Source: Paroceanicella profunda
Lineage (GTDB): Bacteria > Pseudomonadota > Alphaproteobacteria > Rhodobacterales > Rhodobacteraceae
Length of the DNA: 64,000 bases
Reading direction: 5' to 3'
NCBI RefSeq assembly: GCF_005887635.2
Contig: NZ_CP040818.1
Coordinates: forward strand, 1,238,001-1,302,000
The stretch's first letter is position 1, and every line of letters starts with the position of its first letter. The notes beneath the pieces are model-generated. The model was not told where the DNA came from. It saw only the letters and a list, made by a program, of their open reading frames with translations, and did not search any database. A program made the position numbers and the translations under genes. Positions 8,372 through 17,538 of the stretch are shown here, one piece after another.

Positions 8372-9664
8372 ATGGAAGACACGATATTCGCGCTCGCCAG
8401 CGCCCGTGGCAAGGCCGGGATCGCGGTGATGCGGGTCTCGGGGCCGCGCGCGTGGGACATCGTCAGCCGGCTGACACCCCTTCCCCCAGCGCGCAAGGCC
8501 GGCCTCCGGCAGCTTCGCGGCAGCGACGGCGAAATTCTCGATGAGGCCCTTGTCCTCTGCTTCGAGGATGATGCGAGCTTCACGGGTGAGCCCGTCGTGG
8601 AACTGCACCTCCACGGTGCAATGGCCGTGGTCGAGTCCCTCACGCGCTGGCTGTCCGGCCAGAAGGACACCCGCCTCGCGGAGCCGGGTGAATTCACCCG
8701 ACGCGCCCTCTCCAACGGACGCATGGACCTGGCGCAGGTCGAAGGACTCGGAGATCTGATCGAGGCCGAAACCGAAGCCCAGCGTCGGCAGGCCCTGCGC
8801 GTGATGCGCGGGGAACTCTCCCGGCTGGTGTCGCAGTGGCGCACCCAGCTCATCCGCGCCCGCGCCCTTCTGGAAGCCACGATCGATTTCGCAGATGAAG
8901 ATGTGCCGGAGACCGTGACACCCGAAGTCCTGTCCCTCCTCACCCAGGTGCGGACCGGCATGCAGGGACAGGTGGATGGCGCCGCCACGGCGGAGAGAAT
9001 ACGTGACGGTTTCGAGATCGCCCTCGTCGGTCGTCCCAACGCCGGGAAATCCACCTTGCTCAATGCCCTGGCGGGGCGCGAGGCTGCGATCATATCGTCA
9101 CACGCGGGGACCACGCGAGACATCATCGAAGTCCGCATGGATCTCCAGGGACTTCCCGTCACCATACTCGACATGGCCGGGCTGAGAGACTCCGAGGATG
9201 AGGTGGAAACGATCGGCATCGCGCGCGCCCGAAGCCGCGCGGAGTCTGCCGACATACGCATCTTTCTCCTTCCGCCGGACGAAGCGCTGGGGGAGATGGT
9301 GTCACTGCACAGAGCAGGCGATATTCTTGTCCACACGAAATGCGACCTGCAAAGCCCATCCTCCGGACTGGCGATTTCCGCCCAAACAGGCCTTGGCCTT
9401 TCCGAACTTCTTCATGAAGTGTCCACGCGCCTGTCCGCCCGCTCGGCAGCGCCCTCCTGCCTGATCCGCGATCGACATCGCGTTGCCCTGGGACACGCTG
9501 TGGCGCATCTTGATGATGCTGCTACTCGCATGCATGAGGGGTCGGACGACCTGGCCGCCGAGGACATTCGCGCTGCCACGCATGCTGTGGACGTTCTGGT
9601 CGGAAGGGTAGATATAGAGAACGTGCTCGACGAGATCTTCGCGAGCTTCTGTCTTGGGAAGTAG
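8372..9664 (+). CDS. mnmE: tRNA-5-carboxymethylaminomethyl-2-thiouridine synthesis GTPase MnmE
   Basis: The protein has 430 residues. With MnmG it modifies U34 of tRNAs reading two-fold degenerate codons, using methylene-THF and GTP hydrolysis. The N-terminal DTIFALASARGKAGIAVMRVSG and the helical VELHLHGAMAVVESL are the folate-binding part; the inserted G domain shows G1 GRPNAGKSTLLN, G3 DMAGLRD, and G4 as TKCD rather than NKxD. It ends in FCLGK, the conserved C-terminal cysteine motif CxGK. The SD-like AGAGGG precedes the ATG. It lies 3 nt before mnmG, its functional partner, and is clearly co-transcribed. Confidence 0.96.
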   Translation: MEDTIFALASARGKAGIAVMRVSGPRAWDIVSRLTPLPPARKAGLRQLRGSDGEILDEALVLCFEDDASFTGEPVVELHLHGAMAVVESLTRWLSGQKDTRLAEPGEFTRRALSNGRMDLAQVEGLGDLIEAETEAQRRQALRVMRGELSRLVSQWRTQLIRARALLEATIDFADEDVPETVTPEVLSLLTQVRTGMQGQVDGAATAERIRDGFEIALVGRPNAGKSTLLNALAGREAAIISSHAGTTRDIIEVRMDLQGLPVTILDMAGLRDSEDEVETIGIARARSRAESADIRIFLLPPDEALGEMVSLHRAGDILVHTKCDLQSPSSGLAISAQTGLGLSELLHEVSTRLSARSAAPSCLIRDRHRVALGHAVAHLDDAATRMHEGSDDLAAEDIRAATHAVDVLVGRVDIENVLDEIFASFCLGK

Positions 9665-9667
9665 AAA

Positions 9668-11545
9668 ATGTTTCACGTGAAACATGACAGGTACGACGTC
9701 ATCGTCATCGGCGGCGGCCACGCCGGAACCGAGGCGGCTCAAGCGGCCGCCCGGATGGGCGTGCGTACGGCATTGATCACTCACAGCGCGGCGAAGATCG
9801 GAGAAATGTCCTGCAATCCGGCCATCGGCGGCCTCGGAAAAGGGCATCTCGTCCGGGAAATCGACGCCATGGATGGGGTGATGGGCAGGGTGGCTGACCA
9901 GGCCGGCATCCAGTTCCGTCTACTCAACCGCCGCAAGGGGCCTGCCGTTCAAGGGCCGCGCACCCAGGCCGACCGCGCATTGTACCGAACCGCGATGCAA
10001 CGCGAGTTTCTCGGACGGGAGAACCTCGACGTGATCGAGGCCGAGGTCGCAGACCTGAGCGTGGTGAAGGGCCGCGTAATGGGCGTTGTCCTGTCCGACA
10101 GCACCGTGATCACCTGCCATGCGGCCATTCTCACCACGGGAACGTTCCTCGGCGGCGTTATCCACATCGGTGATCGGCAGCAGCCGGGCGGGCGCTGGGG
10201 CGAAGCTCCGTCCATTCCGCTGTCCCTGCGCCTGAAGGCCATGGATCTCCCCCTTGGTCGATTGAAGACCGGCACCCCTCCCCGTCTCGACACCCGCAGC
10301 ATAAACTGGACTGTGCTTGAGGTGCAGGAGGCGGACCCGGAACCCGTGCTGTTCTCGTTCCTGTCCAAGTCCCCCGTGGCCCGCCAGATCGCCTGTGGAA
10401 TCACTCATACCAATGAGCGAACACACGAGATCATTCGCGAGAATCTCGGCCGATCCGCAATGTACGGAGGCCATATCCAGGGTGTGGGCCCACGGTATTG
10501 CCCCTCGATTGAGGACAAGGTCGTCCGATTTTCGGAAAAATCATCGCATCAGATCTTCCTCGAACCGGAAGGCCTCGACGACATCACTGTCTACCCCAAC
10601 GGCATCTCCACGTCGCTGCCCGCGGCCATTCAGGAGGCCTATGTGCGCTCCATCCGGGGTCTGGAGCAGGCCAGAATTCTCCAGCCGGGCTATGCGATCG
10701 AATATGATTACGTCGATCCCAGGGCCCTGCGCGCCACGTTGGAGGTCAAGGACCAGCCCGGCCTTTACCTCGCAGGCCAGATCAATGGAACCACCGGTTA
10801 CGAGGAGGCCGCGGCACAGGGGCTTGTGGCAGGGTTGAATGCCGCTTGTTCCGCACTTGGAAGGGATTCTGTGCTCTTCGACCGTTCTCGCAGCTATATC
10901 GGTGTCATGATTGACGATCTGATCACCCGGGGCGTGACCGAGCCCTACAGAATGTTCACATCTCGCGCCGAATTCCGCCTTTCATTGCGCGCGGACAACG
11001 CGGATCAGAGGCTTACTCCGCTTGGGATTGAGGCGGGCTGCGTGGGGCCGGAGCGGCAGAGGGTGTTTGAGGCCAAGTGTGAGGCGCTGAACGCAGGAAC
11101 CAGCCTGCTCTCCGGCCTTTCCGTGAAGTCCCGGGATGCTGCCGCACGCGGGCTTCCGATCAATGCCGAGGGGCCACCGAAGTCCGCGATGGAGCTTCTG
11201 CAAGTTCCGGAGATTGAAATCGAGTCCCTCATCGCGATCTGGCCTGAGCTGGGAGCAGTTCCCCGCGAAATCCGCACGCAGTTGGGCCGCGATGCACTGT
11301 ATGCGCAGTATATCCTCCGCCAGGAGCGCGATGTGGCGCGGATGCGGCGCGATGAGGAACTTTCCCTGCCGGAAGAGATGGATTACGGCAGCATCATTGG
11401 CCTGACCACGGAACAGAAGACGAAGCTGAGCCGCGTCCGGCCGGGCACGCTGGCACAGGCCGGGCGGATTGAGGGGATGACCCCTGCTGCATTGACCCTC
11501 CTCCTGGGGAAAATGCGGCAGATGGAAGCCAGGCGGGCGGTATGA
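9668..11545 (+). CDS. mnmG: tRNA uridine-5-carboxymethylaminomethyl modification enzyme MnmG
   Basis: The protein has 625 residues. It is the FAD-dependent partner of MnmE. The N-terminal [21 protein letters not shown] is the Rossmann dinucleotide-binding motif, followed by [21 protein letters not shown] and the LKTGTPPRL motif; the C-terminal helical domain interacts with MnmE. The first residues MFHVKH come from a parS site that covers the start codon, so ParB binding and translation initiation share sequence. No clear SD is seen (GAAAA only), so translation may be coupled to mnmE. Its stop overlaps the rsmG start by 4 nt. Confidence 0.97.
   Translation: MFHVKHDRYDVIVIGGGHAGTEAAQAAARMGVRTALITHSAAKIGEMSCNPAIGGLGKGHLVREIDAMDGVMGRVADQAGIQFRLLNRRKGPAVQGPRTQADRALYRTAMQREFLGRENLDVIEAEVADLSVVKGRVMGVVLSDSTVITCHAAILTTGTFLGGVIHIGDRQQPGGRWGEAPSIPLSLRLKAMDLPLGRLKTGTPPRLDTRSINWTVLEVQEADPEPVLFSFLSKSPVARQIACGITHTNERTHEIIRENLGRSAMYGGHIQGVGPRYCPSIEDKVVRFSEKSSHQIFLEPEGLDDITVYPNGISTSLPAAIQEAYVRSIRGLEQARILQPGYAIEYDYVDPRALRATLEVKDQPGLYLAGQINGTTGYEEAAAQGLVAGLNAACSALGRDSVLFDRSRSYIGVMIDDLITRGVTEPYRMFTSRAEFRLSLRADNADQRLTPLGIEAGCVGPERQRVFEAKCEALNAGTSLLSGLSVKSRDAAARGLPINAEGPPKSAMELLQVPEIEIESLIAIWPELGAVPREIRTQLGRDALYAQYILRQERDVARMRRDEELSLPEEMDYGSIIGLTTEQKTKLSRVRPGTLAQAGRIEGMTPAALTLLLGKMRQMEARRAV
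9669..9684. promoter_or_regulatory. parS: parS site 1 (perfect 16-bp palindrome)
   Basis: TGTTTCACGTGAAACA is a perfect palindrome identical to the broadly conserved bacterial parS consensus bound by ParB. It covers the mnmG initiation codon except its first base. It is about 3.3 kb from the candidate origin and about 3.3 kb from parB. Confidence 0.93.
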
Positions 11546-12174
11546 CGGAGACAGGATCGGCCCGCTTTTCCGAGATGTTCGATGTTTCACGTGAAACATT
11601 GGCGGCTCTCGAGGCTTATGCAGCCCTTATCCGGAAATGGTCGCCGAAGATCAACCTGGTTGCCGCATCCACGCTCACTGACATCTGGAGCCGACATTTT
11701 TCCGATTCTGCCCAGATCTTCCGCCACGGTCCACAGGGGGCGCGATCATGGCTCGACCTCGGTTCCGGAGGCGGGCTGCCGGGGTTGGTGGTGGCGATCC
11801 TCGCGCGGGAAGCCATGCCGGAGCTTGTCGTGACGCTGGTCGAGAGCGATGTTCGGAAATGTGTCTTTCTTCGGGAAGTGATACGACAGCTCGGTCTGTC
11901 GGTTCCGGTGAAGACCATGCGGATCGAGGCGCTTCCCGCCGGGCAGTATGACGTTATCTCGGCGCGCGCCCTCGCCGCTTTGCCCGCGCTTCTGGCATAT
12001 GCCGAACCGTTGCTCGCCCCGGGTGGAAAATGTCTCTTTCTGAAGGGTGAGAAGGTCGAATCGGAATTGACCTTGGCGGCTGCTGATTGGCATATTGAGG
12101 TGGAGCAGATCGAGAGTCTGACTGACCCGAATGCTCGGATCCTGTCCATTTCGGAGGTTCACCGTGTCCATTGA
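11542..12174 (+). CDS. rsmG: 16S rRNA (guanine527-N7)-methyltransferase RsmG
   Basis: The protein has 210 residues. It uses SAM to methylate G527 of 16S rRNA. The motif-I region [17 protein letters not shown] is the SAM-binding loop, preceded by [28 protein letters not shown], the family signature; [14 protein letters not shown] and [14 protein letters not shown] follow. It overlaps mnmG by 4 nt (ATGA) and the parA start by 11 nt, indicating one coupled transcript. A second parS site lies in codons 14-19, giving the peptide DVSRET. This gene order is conserved at alphaproteobacterial origins. Confidence 0.96.
   Translation: MTETGSARFSEMFDVSRETLAALEAYAALIRKWSPKINLVAASTLTDIWSRHFSDSAQIFRHGPQGARSWLDLGSGGGLPGLVVAILAREAMPELVVTLVESDVRKCVFLREVIRQLGLSVPVKTMRIEALPAGQYDVISARALAALPALLAYAEPLLAPGGKCLFLKGEKVESELTLAAADWHIEVEQIESLTDPNARILSISEVHRVH
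11583..11598. promoter_or_regulatory. parS: parS site 2 (perfect 16-bp palindrome)
   Basis: This is a second exact copy of TGTTTCACGTGAAACA, 1.9 kb from the first and inside the rsmG reading frame. Two exact copies beside parAB strongly support their role as centromere-like sites for segregation of the origin region. Confidence 0.93.
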
Positions 12175-12994
12175 TTCCGCTGACCGGTACGATCGCGGTC
12201 AGATCATCGCGATTGCCAACCAGAAGGGTGGTGTCGGGAAAACCACGACAACCATCAATCTCGGAACGGCGCTCGCTGCCGTCGGCCGGAAGGTTCTGCT
12301 GGTCGATCTCGATCCGCAGGGGAATGCCTCCACCGGCCTCGGAATCACCGGTGACAAGCGTGACATGAACACGTTCGACCTGCTGATGGGCGAAGCCAGC
12401 CTGAACGACGTGCGCACCCCTACCGGCATTCCGAACCTCGATATCGCCCCCGCCACCACGGACCTGAGTTCCATCGACGTGGAGCTCTATCGCGATTCGA
12501 ACCGCACGCGGCGGCTGCGCGATGCCCTGCGTGGCAGCGGCGATCGGCAGGTTCTGGAGAGCTATGATTACATCCTGATCGATTGCCCGCCGTCGTTGAA
12601 CCTTCTCACGGTGAATGCGATGGTGGCCGCGCATTCCGTGCTGGTTCCGCTGCAATGTGAGTTCTTCGCGCTCGAGGGCTTGAGCCAGCTGCTGGTCACC
12701 ATCCGGGAAATCCGGCAGTCTCAGAACCCGGAGCTGCGGGTTCAGGGCGTGGTGTTGACGATGTATGACCGCCGGAACAACCTGTCGTCCCAGGTGGAGG
12801 CGGATGTGCGTGAGAACCTGCGGGACATGATTTACGACACGGTCATCCCCCGGAATGTGCGCCTGTCGGAGGCGCCGTCGCATGCCATTCCGGCATTGAT
12901 TTACGATCACACCTGCGCTGGCAGCATTGCCTATCAGAAGCTGGCCGCCGAGCTGTTGACCCGTGAGCATGATGCCTTGCGGGCGGGGGCGTAA
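12164..12994 (+). CDS. parA: Chromosome partitioning ATPase ParA (Soj)
   Basis: The protein has 276 residues and starts at GTG, chosen because GGAGG (12153-12157) lies 6 nt upstream; the frame is open further back to an ATG inside rsmG (12131). The deviant Walker A is KGGVGKTTTTINLGTALA, followed by VDLDPQGNASTGLG, and the Walker B-like region LIDCPPSLNLLTVNAM. ParA dimerises on DNA with ATP, and ParB-parS complexes stimulate hydrolysis so that origins are moved apart. It overlaps rsmG by 11 nt and is followed 9 nt later by parB. It is cytosolic and nucleoid-associated. Confidence 0.96.
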   Translation: MSIDSADRYDRGQIIAIANQKGGVGKTTTTINLGTALAAVGRKVLLVDLDPQGNASTGLGITGDKRDMNTFDLLMGEASLNDVRTPTGIPNLDIAPATTDLSSIDVELYRDSNRTRRLRDALRGSGDRQVLESYDYILIDCPPSLNLLTVNAMVAAHSVLVPLQCEFFALEGLSQLLVTIREIRQSQNPELRVQGVVLTMYDRRNNLSSQVEADVRENLRDMIYDTVIPRNVRLSEAPSHAIPALIYDHTCAGSIAYQKLAAELLTREHDALRAGA

Positions 12995-13003
12995 GGTATT
13001 GAT

Positions 13004-13912
13004 ATGAAAGAAGAAACTGTGAAAAAGCCGGAAAAGAGAGCGCTGGGGCGCGGCCTGTCTGCGCTGCTGGCCGATGTGAACGCGACGGAGGGGAACCCCG
13101 CTCCCTCGGCCCCGAAGGCTCCGGAGGCCACGCTTCCCATTGACCGGATCCGGCCGAACCCGGACCAGCCGCGGCGCGACTTCGGCGAGACCGAGCTTGC
13201 CGAGCTTGCCTCCTCCATCCGGGAGAAGGGCGTCCTGCAGCCCATCATCGTGCGGCCGGACCCGGAGAAGGACGGGCATTACCAGATCGTTGCCGGTGAG
13301 CGGCGCTGGCGGGCGGCCCAGCGGGCGCAGATCCACCAGATCCCTGCCCTCATCCGGCCCCTGTCGGACAACGAGGTGCTGGAATTCGGCATCATCGAGA
13401 ACATCCAGCGGGCCGATCTCAACCCCGTGGAAGAGGCCATGGGCTATCGTCAGCTCATGGACCGGTTCGGCCATACGCAGGAGAAGCTTTCCGAGGCGAT
13501 GGGCAAGAGCCGCAGTCACATCGCCAACCTCCTGCGTCTGCTGAACCTGCCGGAAGACGTGTTGCGCTGGCTGCGCGAGGGCAAGCTCTCGGCCGGTCAT
13601 GCGCGGGCGCTGATCCCCTGCCCGGACCCCTCGGCGCTGGCCGCCGAGGTGATCCGCAAGGGGCTCTCCGTGCGCGAAACCGAGCGGCTGGCCAAGGTGG
13701 CTGCAAACCCTGCCCCGGAGCGGTTGAAGAAGCCCGCCGGGCTGGAGAAGGATGCCGACACGCGGTTGCTCGAATCCGATCTCACTGCGCAGATCGGGCT
13801 CAGGGTGGTGATCGCGCACAAGGCGGAGGCCGGCGGTGGCGAGGTGAAGATCGCCTATCGCAATCTGGAGGAGCTGGACGGGCTCTGCCAGCTCCTGTCC
13901 CGGGCGGACTGA
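13004..13912 (+). CDS. parB: Chromosome partitioning protein ParB (Spo0J)
   Basis: The protein has 302 residues. Residues 1-22 include RALGRGLSALLADV, the N-terminal ParA-contacting motif. The CTP-binding/N-terminal domain shows LPIDRIRPNPDQPRRDF and the GERRWRAAQRA arginine motif. An HTH domain (FGHTQEKLSEAMGKSRSHIANLLRLLNLP) binds parS. The C-terminal segment is the dimerisation domain. ParB loads at parS as a CTP-dependent sliding clamp. Two perfect parS sites lie 1.4-3.3 kb upstream. It is co-transcribed with parA and convergent with the DUF454 gene. Confidence 0.96.
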   Translation: MKEETVKKPEKRALGRGLSALLADVNATEGNPAPSAPKAPEATLPIDRIRPNPDQPRRDFGETELAELASSIREKGVLQPIIVRPDPEKDGHYQIVAGERRWRAAQRAQIHQIPALIRPLSDNEVLEFGIIENIQRADLNPVEEAMGYRQLMDRFGHTQEKLSEAMGKSRSHIANLLRLLNLPEDVLRWLREGKLSAGHARALIPCPDPSALAAEVIRKGLSVRETERLAKVAANPAPERLKKPAGLEKDADTRLLESDLTAQIGLRVVIAHKAEAGGGEVKIAYRNLEELDGLCQLLSRAD

Positions 13913-13928
13913 GCCGGTCCGCGGGCCG

Positions 13929-14297
13929 TCAGCGCGGCGTCCGCGGGCCTTCCGGGCGGGTCCAGAGGAACAGCAGCACGAGGCTCAGCACTCCGGCCTG
14001 TATGGCCAGCACATGGCCCGGCACGTTCAGCATCACCGAGATCAGGAAGGCGGCGGCAATGGTCGCCGTCGCGATGTATTTCACCCGCCGGCGGATCGCG
14101 CCGTGGCGCTGCCAGTCCATGATCGGCGGGCCCAGGCGCGGGTGGGTGGTGAGCCAGGTGTGAAGCCGTTCGGAGGAGCGGCTGAAGGCGAAGGCCGCCA
14201 GCAGCAGGAACGGCACGGTGGGCACCAGCGGCAGCACCGCTCCCGCGGCGCCGGCGAGCAGGCTGAGCAGGCCGATGGTCAGCCAGACGATGCGCAT
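13929..14297 (-). CDS. DUF454 (YbaN-like) small membrane protein
   Basis: The protein has 122 residues. Hydrophobic segments are at about 3-20 (IVWLTIGLLSLLAGAAGAVL), 27-38, 77-93 and 96-110. The family pattern LPLVPTVPFLLLAAFAFSRSSERLHTWL and LGPPIMDWQRHGAIRRRVK is clear. DUF454 proteins are inner-membrane proteins of unknown function, sometimes encoded near haem or recombination genes. It lies 30 nt downstream of hemW and probably belongs to that operon. It ends 16 nt from the parB stop on the opposite strand. Confidence 0.88.
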   Translation of the reverse strand: MRIVWLTIGLLSLLAGAAGAVLPLVPTVPFLLLAAFAFSRSSERLHTWLTTHPRLGPPIMDWQRHGAIRRRVKYIATATIAAAFLISVMLNVPGHVLAIQAGVLSLVLLFLWTRPEGPRTPR

Positions 14298-14327
14298 TGC
14301 GGGTGTCCTCCGGGGGCCGGCGCGATG

Positions 14328-15485
14328 TCAGGTCAGCAGGTCGCGCAGGATGGCGTTCAACAACGGTCGGCCCTGCGGGGTGGTTCCGATGCGGCTCCCC
14401 TTGTGCCAGAGCAGCCCTGCCTCCACCAGATCTGCGATGCGGCGCTCCGGAATGCCCTCGGCGGCCAGGGCCGCGTGGCGGCTCAGGTCGCTGCCTTCGG
14501 CGAGGCGCAGCGACATCAGCATGTATTCCGTGGCCTGGTCGGCGCCTGAAACGGGCTCCCGCAGGCTTTCGCCATGGCCCTGCTCCCGCACCGCGTTCAG
14601 CCATGCCGTGGGCTCACGCAGCGTCTCTGTGGCCGTGCGGCCCTCTGCCAGGGTGAGGCGGCCATGGGCGCCGGGCCCGATGCCGGCATAGTCCCCGTAG
14701 CGCCAGTAGGTGAGGTTGTGGCGGCTCTCCGCGCCGGGGCGGGCGTGGTTGGAAATCTCGTATCCGGGATAGCCGGCGGCCGAGCACAGCTCCTGCGTGA
14801 GGGCGTACATGTCCGCGGCGAGATCGGGTTCCGGAAGGCCCTTCAGGCGGCCGCGTTCCAGCAGGTCGTGGAAGCGGGTGCCCGGTTCGATGGTGAGCTG
14901 GTAGAGCGAGAGGTGGTCCACCGCCATCGACAGCGCCTCGCCCAGTTCCGCGCGCCAGCCGTCGAGGTCCTGCCCCTGCCGGGCATGGATGAGGTCGAAG
15001 CTCACCCGTTCGAACAGGCCGCGGGCCACGTCGAAGGCGGCGCGGGCTTCCGCGGCGCTGTGCATGCGGCCCAGGGCCTTCAGCGCCCGGTCGTCGAGAG
15101 ACTGGATGCCCATGGAGATGCGGTTCACCCCGGCGTCGCGGAAGCCGCGGAAGCGCCCGGCTTCCACCGAGGTCGGGTTGGCCTCCAGGCTGATTTCCGC
15201 GTCCGGGGCCAGGGTCCAGTGCGTGCCGATGGCGCTGATGACGGCGGCCACCGTCTCCGGCGGCATCAGGCTGGGCGTGCCGCCGCCGAAGAACACCGTG
15301 TCCACCCGCCGGCCCGGCGTTTCCGCCGCAACCCGCGCCACCTCGGACACCAGCGCGCCGCGCCAGGCTTCGTGGTCCACCTCGGCGCGCACATGGCTGT
15401 TGAAGTCGCAATACGGGCACTTGGCCAGGCAGAACGGCCAGTGCACGTAGACGCCGAAGCCGCCCTGCTGCCAGTCCATGGTCAT
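14328..15485 (-). CDS. hemW: Radical SAM haem chaperone HemW
   Basis: The protein has 385 residues. The [4Fe-4S] motif is in FGVYVHWPFCLAKCPYCDFN (CxxxCxxC), the HemW pattern that differs from coproporphyrinogen dehydrogenase HemN. VDTVFFGGGTPSLM is the SAM-contacting GGGTPS loop. HemW proteins bind haem and are thought to deliver it to respiratory enzymes; older annotations call them oxygen-independent coproporphyrinogen III oxidase. The start ATG overlaps the stop of the upstream Rid gene (ATGA, 15482-15485). The order rph-rdgB-hemW is common in Rhodobacterales; a Rid gene sits between rdgB and hemW here. Confidence 0.94.
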   Translation of the reverse strand: MTMDWQQGGFGVYVHWPFCLAKCPYCDFNSHVRAEVDHEAWRGALVSEVARVAAETPGRRVDTVFFGGGTPSLMPPETVAAVISAIGTHWTLAPDAEISLEANPTSVEAGRFRGFRDAGVNRISMGIQSLDDRALKALGRMHSAAEARAAFDVARGLFERVSFDLIHARQGQDLDGWRAELGEALSMAVDHLSLYQLTIEPGTRFHDLLERGRLKGLPEPDLAADMYALTQELCSAAGYPGYEISNHARPGAESRHNLTYWRYGDYAGIGPGAHGRLTLAEGRTATETLREPTAWLNAVREQGHGESLREPVSGADQATEYMLMSLRLAEGSDLSRHAALAAEGIPERRIADLVEAGLLWHKGSRIGTTPQGRPLLNAILRDLLT

Positions 15486-15868
15486 CCCCGGAACGCCGTG
15501 ACTTCGATCTCGACCAGCATTTCGGGGCGGATCAGCCCCGCGATCACCATCGTCGCCGCCGGCCGGATCTCTCCCAGTGCCGCGCCGAGCACGGGGGTGA
15601 GCGCGGCCACCAGGTCCCGGTCCGTCACCGTGTATTGCACGCGCGCGATGTGGCGCATGTCGAAGCCGGCCTCCTCCAGCACCGAGGCGATGGTGGCCAT
15701 GCAGTTGCGCGCCTGCGCGGCGATGTCCTCGGGCATGGTCATGGTGGCGTAGTCGTAGCCGGTGACGCCGGAGACGAAGCACCAGTCTCCCTGCACCACG
15801 GCGCGGGAGTAGCCGATCTCGCGTTCCATGGGCGAGCCGGTGGAGATCAGGCGGCGGTCGGAGGTCAT
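15482..15868 (-). CDS. Rid (YjgF/YER057c/UK114) family protein lacking the canonical arginine
   Basis: The protein has 128 residues. The Rid fold is indicated by FVSGVTGYD, QARNCMATIASVLEEAGFDM and the C-terminal LVEIEVTAFRG. Classical RidA deaminates reactive 2-aminoacrylate using an arginine in the motif RPARS; here the equivalent stretch is RPAAT, so that arginine is replaced by alanine. This points to a non-RidA subfamily with unknown activity. An AGGAG within the rdgB end precedes the ATG. It lies 4 nt after rdgB and overlaps hemW, so all are co-transcribed. Subfamily membership could not be resolved by eye. Confidence 0.85.
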   Translation of the reverse strand: MTSDRRLISTGSPMEREIGYSRAVVQGDWCFVSGVTGYDYATMTMPEDIAAQARNCMATIASVLEEAGFDMRHIARVQYTVTDRDLVAALTPVLGAALGEIRPAATMVIAGLIRPEMLVEIEVTAFRG

Positions 15869-15872
15869 GCGC

Positions 15873-16487
15873 TCACTCCTTCCGGAAGGGGCCGGCGACC
15901 AGCCGGGCGAAGGCGTCGGCCCGGTGGCTGATGGCGTTCTTGCGCACGGGGTCCATCTCCGCGAAGGTCAGTTCCTGCCCCAGCGGCTGGAACACCGGGT
16001 CGAAGCCGTGGCCCATGTGGCCGCGCATCGGCCAGACGATGTGGCCCTCGGCCTCGCCGCGGAAGATCTCGTCATGCCCGTCGGGCCAGGCCAGGCACAG
16101 CGTGCACACGAAGCGGCCCCGGGCCGGCTCCGCGGCGCCGCGCGCGGCGATCTCGGCATGAACCTTGTGCATCGCCATGGTGAAGTCGCGCCCGGTGGCA
16201 GTCTCCGCCCAGTCGGCGGTGTAGACGCCCGGCGCGCCGTCCAGCGCGTCCACCTCCAGCCCGGAATCGTCCGACAGTGCCGGCAGGCCGGTGGCCTTCG
16301 CCGCCGCGTGGGCCTTGATCCGGGCGTTGCCGGCGAAGCTGTCCTCGGTTTCCTCCGGCTCGGGCAGGCCGAGCGCGCCGGCCGAGACCACCTCGACACC
16401 GAAGGGCGCCAGCAGCGCGCCGATTTCCTCGACCTTGCCGGCGTTGTGCGAGGCGATGACCAGCCGGGTTTCAGTGAATGTCCGCAT
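15873..16487 (-). CDS. rdgB: dITP/XTP pyrophosphatase RdgB
   Basis: The protein has 204 residues. It hydrolyses non-canonical purine triphosphates (dITP, XTP) to monophosphates, preventing their incorporation into DNA. The N-terminal [19 protein letters not shown] and the central [24 protein letters not shown] are the family signatures, with the active-site SDDSGL acidic pair. The C-terminal [10 protein letters not shown] is also conserved. The start [11 protein letters not shown] is chosen for a GAGGAC 5 nt upstream; the open frame upstream to 16685 is low-complexity. It lies downstream of rph with 163 nt between them. Confidence 0.95.
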   Translation of the reverse strand: MRTFTETRLVIASHNAGKVEEIGALLAPFGVEVVSAGALGLPEPEETEDSFAGNARIKAHAAAKATGLPALSDDSGLEVDALDGAPGVYTADWAETATGRDFTMAMHKVHAEIAARGAAEPARGRFVCTLCLAWPDGHDEIFRGEAEGHIVWPMRGHMGHGFDPVFQPLGQELTFAEMDPVRKNAISHRADAFARLVAGPFRKE

Positions 16488-16570
16488 CTTGTCCTCGTTT
16501 GGCTCGTCTCTGTCGCGAATGTGGGGGGCATGTGTCCGCCCGGCAATGGGCGGCGGGGGGCGTGGCGGCA

Positions 16571-16590
16571 CCCGGGCCGGCAGGCCCGGG
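16571..16590 (-). terminator. GC-rich hairpin between rph and rdgB
   Basis: CCCGGGCC (16571-16578) pairs perfectly with GGCCCGGG (16583-16590) across a GGCA loop. A run of G6-C7 nearby (16633-16645) can also fold. No T-run follows on the minus strand, so this may be a pause site or a Rho-linked element rather than a simple terminator. Confidence 0.3.
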
Positions 16591-16650
16591 GTGGTGAAGC
16601 GGGGCTCCCGCGCGCAGGCGCAGGAGGGGGTCGGGGGGCCCCCCCAGGCA

Positions 16651-17364
16651 TCAGCCGGCGATGGCGGCCTTCTGCGCCTCGACAAGCTGCGCTGTGCCGG
16701 TTTCGGCCAGGGCCAGCATCGCGTCGAATTCGGCGCGGCTGAAGGTGGCGCCCTCGGCGGCGGCTTGGATCTCCACCAGCCCGCCGCGGCCGGTCATCAC
16801 GAAATTCGCGTCCGTGCCCGCCTCGCTGTCCTCGGCATAGTCGAGGTCGAGCAGGGGCATGCCGCCGAAGATCCCGCAGGAGACCGCCGCGACATGGTCC
16901 ATCAGCGGGTCCATCTTCACCTCGCCGGCCTTCATCAGCTTGTTCACCGCCAGGCGCAGCGCCACCCAGCCGCCGGTGATCGAGGCGCAGCGCGTGCCGC
17001 CATCGGCCTGCAGCACGTCGCAGTCGATGGTGATCTGCCGCTCGCCCAGGGCAGCGCGGTCCAGCCCGGCGCGCAGGGCGCGGCCGATCAGCCGCTGGAT
17101 TTCCTGGGTGCGCCCGGTCTGGCCCTTCTTGGCCTCGCGCTGGTTGCGGCTGGTGGTGGCGCGTGGCAGCATGCCGTATTCCGCCGTCACCCAGCCCAGC
17201 CCGGTGTTGCGCAGGAAGGGTGGCACCCGGGGTTCCAGCGAGGCGGTGCAGAGCACATGCGTCCTGCCGCAGCGGATCAGGCAGGAGCCCTCCGCGTGGG
17301 CGGAGACGCCGGTCTCGATGCTGACGGGTCGAAGAGCGTCGGCCGCTCTGCCGGAAGGGCGCAT
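16651..17364 (-). CDS. rph: Ribonuclease PH
   Basis: The protein has 237 residues. RNase PH is a phosphate-dependent 3'-5' exoribonuclease that trims tRNA precursors and other RNAs. The N-terminal [19 protein letters not shown] and [22 protein letters not shown] are typical; the phosphate-binding region includes [26 protein letters not shown] and [21 protein letters not shown]. The start is set by AGGAGT upstream and by family length; an open frame extends upstream to 17526 in low-complexity sequence. It heads the minus-strand operon rph-rdgB-rid-hemW-DUF454 and is divergent from the fatty acid hydroxylase gene. Confidence 0.96.
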   Translation of the reverse strand: MRPSGRAADALRPVSIETGVSAHAEGSCLIRCGRTHVLCTASLEPRVPPFLRNTGLGWVTAEYGMLPRATTSRNQREAKKGQTGRTQEIQRLIGRALRAGLDRAALGERQITIDCDVLQADGGTRCASITGGWVALRLAVNKLMKAGEVKMDPLMDHVAAVSCGIFGGMPLLDLDYAEDSEAGTDANFVMTGRGGLVEIQAAAEGATFSRAEFDAMLALAETGTAQLVEAQKAAIAG

Positions 17365-17538
17365 GGGAACTCCTGTGTTTGCTCGCGCCCCGCATACCAG
17401 AGCCGGGGCGGCCGCGTCCAGCCACCGGGCCCGGCCAGGGGGCGGCCCGCGCCGCCTTCTGCGTCCCGATGCGCCATTGCCCCCCGGGGGCAACCGCTCC
17501 ATGTTCTGCACAGCCTCGACGGGCAAAGGAGGTCATGC

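Noticed and set aside
9001..9660. Defective MnmE because G4 reads TKCD instead of NKxD
   Set aside because: All other G motifs and the C-terminal CxGK are intact, and the operon partner MnmG is complete, so this is likely a tolerated variant.
9302..9847. Minus-strand frame containing VMFHVKH
   Set aside because: The peptide is an artefact of the palindromic parS site read on the other strand; the frame has no family match.
17535..17537. Upstream ATG as start of the fatty acid hydroxylase
   Set aside because: It is out of frame with the histidine-motif protein; the ATG at 17539 is in frame and well spaced from AAGGAGG.
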